Below are positions 25,770 through 32,458 of a stretch of 32,458 bases of DNA, in pieces (the stretch's first letter is position 1; each line of letters starts with the position of its first letter). Position numbers and translations under genes: made by a program. The stretch covers positions 1-32,458 of the forward strand of contig CALMUY010000200.1 in the NCBI GenBank assembly GCA_937873005.1, in the 5' to 3' direction. The notes below the pieces were generated by a model. It ran no database searches and was not told where the DNA came from. It saw only the letters and a program-made list of their open reading frames with translations. This stretch comes from an uncultured Aeromicrobium sp. (lineage in GTDB: Bacteria; Actinomycetota; Actinomycetes; Propionibacteriales; Nocardioidaceae).

Positions 25770-27160
25770 AGGAACCGGGCAAAGAATCACCGGAAGTTGA
25801 TCCGGGAACGCTCGATCTTGAAGCACGGTCGTCTTTGCGACGAGTTGCCGGTCTCTCGACCGAACTCGAAGACATCACTGAAGTTGAATACCGTCAACTT
25901 CGTCTCGAACGCGTGGTGCTAATTGGGGTCTGGACTAGCGGGTCAGTTGAGGACGCAGAAAATTCTTTACGAGAGTTAAAACTGCTTGCGGAAACAGCGG
26001 GATCGGACGTTCTGGATGCGCTCATTCAACGTCGACAAAAGCCGGATCCTTCCACCTATATCGGCAGCGGTAAAGTCGCCGAACTTCGTGAGACTGTGCG
26101 AGCTACGGGCGCAGATACGGTCATTTGCGATGGCGAGTTGGCGCCGAGCCAATTGCGCAACCTTGAAGACAAAGTCGGTGTGAAAGTTGTCGACAGGACC
26201 GCTCTCATTCTCGATATTTTCGCTCAGCACGCCAAGAGCGCTGAAGGCAAAGCGCAAGTCGAAATGGCTCAGTTGACGTATCAAATGCAACGACTGCGTG
26301 GCTGGGGCGGGAACCTGTCACGGCAGGCCGGTGGGCGTGCGGCTGGTGGCGAAGGTATCGGTGGTCGTGGGCCGGGCGAAACGAAACTCGAAACAGATCG
26401 GCGCCGCATTCAGGCCCGCCTGACCAAGCTCCGGCGCGAACTGGCTGAGTTGTCCGAACAGCGAGAGACGAAGAAGGCGCAGCGCCGACGCAATCGCATC
26501 CCCTCGGTCGTCATCGCGGGTTATACGAACGCAGGCAAGTCGAGCCTGCTTAATCAGCTCACTGGTGCGGGAGTTTTGGTTGAGGACGCGCTCTTCGCGA
26601 CACTCGACCCAACAACTCGCCGAGTTCAAAATAGCGACGGACGGGTATTCACGCTGTCTGACACGGTCGGATTCGTCCGCCACCTTCCACATCAGGTAGT
26701 CGATGCCTTCCGTTCGACGCTTGATGAAGTGGCCGAGGCCGACCTCATCTTGCATGTCGTTGATGGATCAGACCCGGATCCGCAGGGACAGATCTCGGCG
26801 GTGAGAGACGTCTTCAGCCAGATCGGTGCAGCCAATGTTGCCGAACTTATTGTGATCAATAAGGCCGATGTCGCCGATCCGCTCAACGTCAGTATCTTGT
26901 TGGCGCAAGAGCCCGGCGCAGTTGTGGTCAGCGCCCGAACAGGCGAAGGAATTGATGAGCTTTTCGCAGCGATCGAGGCCGAACTTCCCGTTCCACCGGT
27001 CTTGGTAGACGTGGTCTTGCCGTACAACCGAGGCGATCTCGTTCATCGGATCCACGCTGAAGGCGAAATCTCACTGCTGGAACATGAAGCCGAGGGCACT
27101 CACGTTGTTGCGCATGTCGATGGCGGCTTGGCAGCGGCGATCGAGGACGCGGCGCGGTGA
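25766..27160 (+). CDS. hflX: HflX-type ribosome-associated GTPase
   Basis: GTPase that binds 50S or stalled ribosomes and can split them under stress. It has 464 residues. The N-terminal HflX domain has DPSTYIGSGKVAEL and VVDRTALILDIFAQHAKS, then a glycine-rich GRAAGGEGIGGRGPGETKLE, all diagnostic. The GTPase domain has G1 GYTNAGKSS (252-260), G2 Thr in ATLDPTTR, G3 DTVGFV and G4 NKAD. The start GTG 25766 overlaps dapF as GTGA. Its stop overlaps dinG as GTGA. The neighbourhood dapF-hflX, with lexA nearby, is typical for actinobacteria. Confidence 0.95.
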   Translation: MKEPGKESPEVDPGTLDLEARSSLRRVAGLSTELEDITEVEYRQLRLERVVLIGVWTSGSVEDAENSLRELKLLAETAGSDVLDALIQRRQKPDPSTYIGSGKVAELRETVRATGADTVICDGELAPSQLRNLEDKVGVKVVDRTALILDIFAQHAKSAEGKAQVEMAQLTYQMQRLRGWGGNLSRQAGGRAAGGEGIGGRGPGETKLETDRRRIQARLTKLRRELAELSEQRETKKAQRRRNRIPSVVIAGYTNAGKSSLLNQLTGAGVLVEDALFATLDPTTRRVQNSDGRVFTLSDTVGFVRHLPHQVVDAFRSTLDEVAEADLILHVVDGSDPDPQGQISAVRDVFSQIGAANVAELIVINKADVADPLNVSILLAQEPGAVVVSARTGEGIDELFAAIEAELPVPPVLVDVVLPYNRGDLVHRIHAEGEISLLEHEAEGTHVVAHVDGGLAAAIEDAAR

Positions 27161-29097
27161 ACGTGAGCAATCTTGAATCTGTCCTCGGCGCCGCCGTTGG
27201 GAACATCGGCGGCAGCGAACGGCCCGGCCAAACTCGCATGGCGCAGGCTGTCGCCGAGGCGTTGGGCAATGAACAGCATCTCCTGGTTCAGGCCGGCACT
27301 GGCACGGGTAAGTCGTTGGGATATTTGGTTCCCGCCGTGTTGCATTCTTCGCGAGTGGTTGTGGCCACGGCGACCTTGAACTTGCAGCACCAACTCATCG
27401 AGAGCGATGTGCCTAATGTTCGTTCGGCGATGTCAACTCTGAATAAGATGCCACCCAAGGTGGCTGTCGTCAAAGGTCGAAGCAACTATGCGTGTCTGCG
27501 TAAGGTGCGCGAGGTGGGTGAGGCTCAGGACTCATTGTTCGATGACGACATTGGCAAGACTGGAAAAGAAGTCATCGCACTCCGCACCTGGGCCGAAGAG
27601 CAAGCCGAAGATCAGAGCACGGGGGACCGAGAGGATGCTCCCTCGCACACCGATCAGTCGTGGCGACAGGTGAGCGTCTCTGCAATGGAATGCATCGGGG
27701 CGAGTCGGTGCCCGTTCGGGCAAGAGTGTTTCGCGGAACGAGCCCGAGAAGACGCCGCGACAGCGTCGGTCGTGATCACTAATCACGCGATGCTCACGAT
27801 CGATGCGATCGAAGGCGTTCCGATGCTGCCCGAATACGATGCCGTCATTGTTGATGAGGCTCATGAATTAGTGTCACGGGTGACGCAAGCTTCCACCGAC
27901 AGCCTCGACCCAGCGTTGATCGAACGTGTGGCGCGACGGGCTCGAACGCATCTCGATGACGAAGGCGATGCCGACCGACTCGCCGATGCAGGCGGAACAC
28001 TCGCCGATGTTCTTACCCACCTCAAGCCCGGCGCCATCGCCGCGAAAGATGGGCCCGTTGTCGATGCGTTGTCGCTCGTGAGAGACGCGGCGCGGGCTGT
28101 TTTTTCGGGGTTCGCGAAAGGTGACGGTCAGACACCTGACCCGGAAACACACACTGCGAAGACGCACGTTGAAGCGCTCTTCAAGGTTGCTGAACGCATG
28201 ACTGCTGGCTCTGAATTTGACGTGCTTTGGTTTTCCGACTCAAAACTCGACTTCGGCCTACGTATTGCGCCCATCGACGTCGCTGGACTCTTGAGCCGGG
28301 GGCTTTTTGCTGAAAAGACAGTCATTTTGACGAGCGCGACACTTGCGCTTGGGGGCACCTTCGACCCCGTCGCGCACAGTCTCGGTTTAACCCTTGGCGG
28401 ACATGACTGGCTGGGGCTCGATGTTGGATCACCCTTCGACTACCAGCATCAGGCGATCCTCTACGCCGCCAAGCACTTACCGCCGCCTGGTCGTGGTGAG
28501 TTTGAACCCGAACGACTAGCCGAGATCGAAGCGCTCATTGCCGCTGCAGGTGGCCGAACTTTGGGCTTGTTCTCATCGCGCAGGGCAGCCGAGGAGGCTG
28601 CCGCTGCGATGCGTGAGCGATTGCCTGAGATCGATTTCTTGTGTCAAGGCGACGCGCACTTGTCCGAACTCATTGATACGTTCGCCCGGAACGAGTCGAC
28701 CTGCCTCTTTGGGAGTTTGAGTTTGTGGCAGGGACTGGACGTCCCGGGCCCAGCGTGTTCGCTCGTCATTATCGATCGGATTCCGTTTCCGCGCCCAGAC
28801 GATCCGGTCACGAACGCGCGGCAACAACGAATCGCCAAATCCGGCGGAAACGGGTTTATGCAAGTTTCGGCCCAGCATGCTGCGCTACTGCTTGCCCAGG
28901 GGGTTGGTCGGCTCATTCGAAGTCATGATGACAAGGGTGTCGTTGCCATTCTTGACTCGCGGATTGTTAACGCCAGGTATGGGAGTTTTCTCGCCAGGAG
29001 CCTCCCGCCCATGCATCGTTCGATTGACTTGGAATCGGTGTGCGGTTCCTTGTCTCGGCTTTCACCAGATTCAACGGCAGCGCCCTGCACAGCTTGA
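27157..29097 (+). CDS. dinG: DinG-type ATP-dependent DNA helicase with Fe-S cluster
   Basis: XPD-like 5'-3' superfamily 2 helicase, 646 residues, acting in DNA repair or R-loop removal. Helicase motif I is AGTGTGKS (Lys52) and motif II is DEAH (233-236). The four cysteines expected to hold a 4Fe-4S cluster are visible: Cys113 in NYAC, Cys179, Cys185 and Cys191 in ECIGASRCPFGQEC. Late motifs are FGSLSLWQGLDVPG and QGVGRLIRSHDDKG. The start GTG 27157 overlaps hflX. A GTG at 27163 would be two residues shorter. No SOS box was seen near it, and it is likely co-transcribed from the dapF promoter. Confidence 0.94.
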   Translation: MNVSNLESVLGAAVGNIGGSERPGQTRMAQAVAEALGNEQHLLVQAGTGTGKSLGYLVPAVLHSSRVVVATATLNLQHQLIESDVPNVRSAMSTLNKMPPKVAVVKGRSNYACLRKVREVGEAQDSLFDDDIGKTGKEVIALRTWAEEQAEDQSTGDREDAPSHTDQSWRQVSVSAMECIGASRCPFGQECFAERAREDAATASVVITNHAMLTIDAIEGVPMLPEYDAVIVDEAHELVSRVTQASTDSLDPALIERVARRARTHLDDEGDADRLADAGGTLADVLTHLKPGAIAAKDGPVVDALSLVRDAARAVFSGFAKGDGQTPDPETHTAKTHVEALFKVAERMTAGSEFDVLWFSDSKLDFGLRIAPIDVAGLLSRGLFAEKTVILTSATLALGGTFDPVAHSLGLTLGGHDWLGLDVGSPFDYQHQAILYAAKHLPPPGRGEFEPERLAEIEALIAAAGGRTLGLFSSRRAAEEAAAAMRERLPEIDFLCQGDAHLSELIDTFARNESTCLFGSLSLWQGLDVPGPACSLVIIDRIPFPRPDDPVTNARQQRIAKSGGNGFMQVSAQHAALLLAQGVGRLIRSHDDKGVVAILDSRIVNARYGSFLARSLPPMHRSIDLESVCGSLSRLSPDSTAAPCTA

Positions 29098-29147
29098 GTT
29101 TGATATCCTTGACAAGCCTGTCATCAATCTTGGGGAAGTCTTTGAGT

Positions 29148-30911
29148 ATGAAACGCCTGCTAACTGGTTCGCTGATCGCGGTGGCGACTCTCGCATCTAC
29201 CTTGGTTGCTGCACCCGCGCAAGCCGCGCCTTTGGTCGCGATCACGACTACTCACGTCGCTATGTCCAGCGCAGGCGTTGGCAAGGTTCAAGTCGCTTGT
29301 TACGCAAAGAAAGCGTGCACGGGCAGCATCTGGGCGGCTGGATATGGCGCAGAAGCAAGCAAATTCACAGTTAAGGCGCGCTCGTACGCATATGTCGGAT
29401 TCAAAGTGACGCCGTGGTATTCATTGCCCACCGACTCGCGAGGCTTCCGCCACGTCACGCTTCACGTCACGGGGGCAAACCCTGTCCCGGTCACTCTTGA
29501 ACCGTATAAGGCTGCAACGATTTCAGGCACAGTCACGCGACGCTCAGGGCCGACCATTTCAGATGTCGAAGTCCAGTTGTGGCGCGTTGGGACGCGTGAA
29601 CGTCTCGTGAGCGTCAACCGCATCACGCCCGCCAACAATGGCGTCTACTCCTTCACAGTGCCGCTTGGGGTGAACAACTCCAACACTGCTGCCTACCGCA
29701 TTCAAGTCATGGGTAAGCAAGATGGCAATCGACGCACGTGGTGGTGGCGTGGCAGCAACAACAACGCCTTGGGCGGTGCTGCCCATTCAGCGCAATCGAC
29801 GAAAGTCGTCGTTTCACGTAATGCAAGTGAGCAATTTACCTATGTCGCAGACTTTGATTACTCGTCGATTTCAGGCACTGTCACCAAGGGCGGTTCGCCG
29901 GTTTCCGGACGAGAAGTGACTGTTTATGCTCGCCCCGCAGCGTGGCCGACCACCTCTGCCGGATTGCGTGAACTCGATGTCATGAGTTGTGTCGACATTA
30001 TTGGCCGCACAACCACGAACGGTTCAGGTCACTACAACCTGGGTTTTGTGCCCGTAAATTCAAGTAACGTCTACGTCGTCAAGTCCACGAACTCGTGGTG
30101 GAATAACGACAAGGGCACCTGCCACGCGGCGGTGGCTCACCGCAACGCTAACCATGGTGGCTCGACGCCGGGCTTGGTTTCGGTCGGCACGAATGCAGTA
30201 ACTAAGAACCTCACCGAAGATCGCCACGGAACCACCATCACGATGTCAGTCACGGGTTATCAAGGGAATTCGACGTCGGCGCCGGTTGATCAATGGACGA
30301 CCATCCGTGAATATTCAACAGGTCGGAGCATCCTTAGCTCGGACGTCGTGTATCAAGGCACAGCACGTACGGCGACGCTTGGTGCGGGTGAATACTGGGT
30401 TGAAACTGGTCGCCGCCAAGGATGCTCGGCTTGGTACAGCAGCCGATTCAAAGACAATAACGGCTACTTTAATGGCGAAGATCGCGGTGCGGAAAAATGG
30501 AAAGCACAGAACTATCGCATGTACCGTGAGCACTGTCGTGCATATTCGCAGGGCGCCTACAAGTGGGTGAGCGTCTCTGGAGCCGGTGCTCAGACGGTTG
30601 AACTGGTTAACCGTTACGGGTCTGTTGTGACAGGCAAGGTAAGCGGCCCGACTGCTAAAACGAAGGCTGAAGTTCTTGTTCGCCTCGTTTCGACCGATGG
30701 CAAGACGGTCTACCGCACGGCGCTCACTGATGGCGGTGGCAAGTTCAAGGTGACCGGCTTGGCGCCAGGCACCTATCGTGTTGTTGTCAATGCCGATTCA
30801 TGGCGCGGAATTAGTCGTGGGTTCAAGGGCGTTAGCAAGGTCACCGTTAAGGCGAACCAGACGAAGTCGATTGGGACGCTGAAGTTCAAATCGACAAAGA
30901 AGACTAACTAG
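29148..30911 (+). CDS. Secreted multi-domain protein with carboxypeptidase-regulatory-like folds
   Basis: Exported protein of 587 residues, unknown role. It starts with a Sec signal peptide (MKRLLTGSLIAVATLASTLV, cleavage likely after AQA near 26). Next is a Cys-containing region (VACYAKKACTG, 45-60). Then come beta-sandwich repeats like carboxypeptidase regulatory or transthyretin-like domains: ISGTVTRRSGP from about 123, ISGTVTKGGSPVSGREV from about 240, and VVTGKVSGPTAK from about 490, whose end GKFKVTGLAPGTYRVVV is the clearest match. Between 395 and 488 lies a Trp, Tyr and Cys-rich stretch. No lipobox, sorting signal or membrane anchor is seen, so it is probably released or loosely held. 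GGGGAA at 29132-29137 may be the ribosome binding site. Its Asn, Ser and Thr content differs from the neighbours. Confidence 0.85.
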   Translation: MKRLLTGSLIAVATLASTLVAAPAQAAPLVAITTTHVAMSSAGVGKVQVACYAKKACTGSIWAAGYGAEASKFTVKARSYAYVGFKVTPWYSLPTDSRGFRHVTLHVTGANPVPVTLEPYKAATISGTVTRRSGPTISDVEVQLWRVGTRERLVSVNRITPANNGVYSFTVPLGVNNSNTAAYRIQVMGKQDGNRRTWWWRGSNNNALGGAAHSAQSTKVVVSRNASEQFTYVADFDYSSISGTVTKGGSPVSGREVTVYARPAAWPTTSAGLRELDVMSCVDIIGRTTTNGSGHYNLGFVPVNSSNVYVVKSTNSWWNNDKGTCHAAVAHRNANHGGSTPGLVSVGTNAVTKNLTEDRHGTTITMSVTGYQGNSTSAPVDQWTTIREYSTGRSILSSDVVYQGTARTATLGAGEYWVETGRRQGCSAWYSSRFKDNNGYFNGEDRGAEKWKAQNYRMYREHCRAYSQGAYKWVSVSGAGAQTVELVNRYGSVVTGKVSGPTAKTKAEVLVRLVSTDGKTVYRTALTDGGGKFKVTGLAPGTYRVVVNADSWRGISRGFKGVSKVTVKANQTKSIGTLKFKSTKKTN

Positions 30912-30918
30912 AAGTTCG

Positions 30919-31908
30919 ATGGATTACAGCGCACCGCAAAACCCGCGGGTCCTTGTTACCGGCGGTGCAGGGTATATCGGCTCCCATGTGGTTCTTGCTT
31001 TGCTCGAAGCAGGACTCACACCAGTTGTGGTTGACGATTTATCGACCGGCCATGCCGAGTTTGTCCCCGACGGTGTTGCGTTTCATCAACTCGACATTCT
31101 CGACACTCAACGGCTAAGTGGGGTAATTGCCGCTGAATCGATTACCGCTGCCATTCATTTAGCCGCCTACAAATACGCGGGTGTATCGGTAGATCGCCCG
31201 CTCCACACATGGCAGCAAAATGCCGGTGGGACAATGAGTCTGTTGGCGGCCATGTCCGAAAACGATGTGCACAACCTGGTCTTTTCATCGACGGCAGCCG
31301 TGTACGGAACAACCGACGTGCCCTTGGTCTTGGAGTCGGAACCCACCCATCCTGAATCGCCCTATGGCGAATCGAAGTTGGCGGCAGAACGGATCATCAC
31401 GAACCAAGCCGGAACAGGGCGATTGACGTTTACGAATCTGCGTTACTTCAATGTGGTGGGATCCGGGTCGCCTACGTTGTATGACTCAAGCCCACACAAC
31501 TTGTTCCCACTTGTTATCGATGCTTTGCTTGCGGGGCGTGAGCCAACCGTATTCGGCGATGACTATCCGACGCACGATGGCTCGTGCGTGCGCGATTATG
31601 TGCACGTGAGCGACTTGGCTGCGGCACACGTGGTGGCGCTAACGCGACTAGTGTCGGGCGACTCTATCGAACCGATTTACAACCTAGGCAGCGGAACTGG
31701 CGTTTCTGTCAAGGAGATCATGTCGGCAGTGGCAGACGTTACCGGAATTGCGTTCACGCCAAAAGTTGCCGCCCGCCGTGCAGGAGATCCACCGCGAATT
31801 GTTGCTTCAGGCGACCTCGCATCCCGTGATCTTGACTGGCAGATGCGCCATTCCTTGCACGAAATGGTCGAGAGCGCCTGGAGCGCTCGCAACACCGAAT
31901 CTGCTTGA
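30919..31908 (+). CDS. galE: UDP-glucose 4-epimerase (GalE-like)
   Basis: Short-chain dehydrogenase-type enzyme that interconverts UDP-glucose and UDP-galactose with bound NAD, supplying sugars for wall polymers or glycans. It has 329 residues. The Rossmann motif is VTGGAGYIGSHV (13-24), the catalytic SSTAAVYG is at about 123-130, and Tyr149-Lys153 is in PYGESK. The NLRYFNVVGS and CVRDYVHVSDLA motifs are those of GalE rather than other sugar dehydratases. ATG 30919 is seven bases after the secreted-protein stop, so the two may share a transcript. It is convergent with lexA, with one base between stops. The UDP-N-acetyl form cannot be excluded. Confidence 0.93.
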   Translation: MDYSAPQNPRVLVTGGAGYIGSHVVLALLEAGLTPVVVDDLSTGHAEFVPDGVAFHQLDILDTQRLSGVIAAESITAAIHLAAYKYAGVSVDRPLHTWQQNAGGTMSLLAAMSENDVHNLVFSSTAAVYGTTDVPLVLESEPTHPESPYGESKLAAERIITNQAGTGRLTFTNLRYFNVVGSGSPTLYDSSPHNLFPLVIDALLAGREPTVFGDDYPTHDGSCVRDYVHVSDLAAAHVVALTRLVSGDSIEPIYNLGSGTGVSVKEIMSAVADVTGIAFTPKVAARRAGDPPRIVASGDLASRDLDWQMRHSLHEMVESAWSARNTESA

Positions 31909-31909
31909 A

Positions 31910-32458
31910 CTAAACGCGCCTTAAGACGGCGGTCACTTTGCCGAGGATTGTTGCGTGGGTTCCGTCGATTGGTTCGTACGCATCGTTATGGGGGAGCAGC
32001 CAGGTTTCGCCGTTCTTTTTGCTCAAGGTCTTGACAGTTGCTTCGCCGTCGATCATGGCCGCGACGATTTCGCCATTCTCGGCAACGGATTGTTGACGGA
32101 TGACAACGAAGTCGCCATCGCAAATGGCCGCATCGACCATGGAATCGCCACTGACTTCGAGGAGAAAGAGCGTGCCGTCGCCCACGAGAGACTTCGGCAG
32201 AGGCATGACTTCTTCGACGCGCTCTTCGGCAAGAATCGGCCCGCCGGCCGCAATGCGCCCGACGAGAGGTACGAGGGAAGCCTCGGGGAAAGCATCGCCA
32301 ATGCCAGTTTCATCCTGATTCGCAGAACTGCGGCGAGCGCTCTCGCGACCTTCAGGAAGTCGAATTTCAAGCGCTCGTGGTCGACTCTGATCGCGCTTAA
32401 TGAAGCCCTTTGACTCCAGTACTCGCAACTGGTGTGAGACCGATGACGTACTTGCTAG
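31910..32458 (-). CDS. lexA: LexA repressor, N-terminus outside window
   Basis: SOS repressor and self-cleaving protease. The gene runs off the right edge, with 182 C-terminal codons visible. The first residues [20 protein letters not shown] are the end of the winged-helix DNA-binding domain (recognition-helix region). The cleavage site Ala-Gly lies in [13 protein letters not shown]. The protease dyad is Ser in VSGDSMVDA and Lys in ATVKTL. These are the complete elements for RecA-stimulated self-cleavage. A linker of about 30 residues rich in Ser and Glu ([15 protein letters not shown]) precedes the cleavage site. The TAG stop is one base from the galE stop. The promoter is outside the window. 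Confidence 0.96.
   Translation of the reverse strand, partial: LASTSSVSHQLRVLESKGFIKRDQSRPRALEIRLPEGRESARRSSANQDETGIGDAFPEASLVPLVGRIAAGGPILAEERVEEVMPLPKSLVGDGTLFLLEVSGDSMVDAAICDGDFVVIRQQSVAENGEIVAAMIDGEATVKTLSKKNGETWLLPHNDAYEPIDGTHATILGKVTAVLRRV

Noticed and set aside
29109..29114. Exact TTGACA as a -35 element for the secreted-protein gene
   Set aside because: No TANNNT-like hexamer lies 16-18 bases downstream, and the site is only 33 bases before the start codon.
1..32458. CRISPR array, tRNA or rRNA gene, insertion sequence, prophage or defence cluster
   Set aside because: No regularly spaced repeats, tRNA-like cloverleaf, rRNA sequence, transposase, integrase, or nuclease-helicase defence set was seen. 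DinG and LexA are ordinary repair genes here.

Overview
The window is a dense run of housekeeping genes from a moderately GC-rich actinobacterium (Actinomycetota). The evidence is gene content and order. The histidine cluster hisD-hisC-hisB-hisH-priA-hisF-hisI uses the dual-function isomerase PriA. It runs into the actinobacterial tryptophan block: a Trp-operon-associated membrane protein, an HGxxPAAW small protein, a DUF2752 protein, trpC-trpB-trpA and lgt. LexA, DapF, HflX and DnaE sequences are also of actinobacterial type. I cannot fix the order or genus. I see no tRNA or rRNA genes, insertion sequences, prophage or CRISPR.

Layout. 1-3177: the 3' part of a cardiolipin synthase, then a DrrAB-like ABC exporter pair with a perfect 14-bp palindrome in its leader. 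3304-7851: dnaE, with PHP-domain metal ligands apparently intact, a DUF2567-like membrane protein, and a convergent ybaK-type deacylase. 7898-17711: the histidine genes, interrupted twice, once by an antisense lipoprotein gene between priA and hisF and once by a two-gene heterodimeric ABC exporter between hisF and hisI. 17708-22972: the tryptophan block without trpE, split by an oppositely oriented proline-rich membrane protein before trpC. 22975-32458: lgt, a 47-residue unknown ORF, miaA, dapF, hflX, dinG, a large secreted beta-sandwich protein, galE, and the 3' part of convergent lexA.

How the genes work together. HisD, C, B, H, F, I and PriA cover most of histidine synthesis; hisG and hisE are not here. 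TrpC, B and A finish tryptophan synthesis, and PriA probably supplies the missing TrpF step. DapF makes meso-diaminopimelate for lysine and peptidoglycan. Cardiolipin synthase and Lgt serve the membrane and lipoprotein maturation. DnaE, DinG and LexA belong to replication and repair.

Two features of the DNA stand out. Twelve gene junctions are 4-base ATGA or GTGA overlaps and one is an 8-base overlap, which suggests extensive translational coupling. Four genes (hisD, priA, hisF, dapF) have a TAGNNT hexamer exactly six bases before the start codon and no ribosome binding site, as expected for leaderless transcripts. I found no convincing novel defence or mobile system. The best leads are the asymmetric ABC exporter inside the his cluster, the leaderless promoter pattern, the unknown 47-residue ORF before miaA, and the secreted multi-domain protein.
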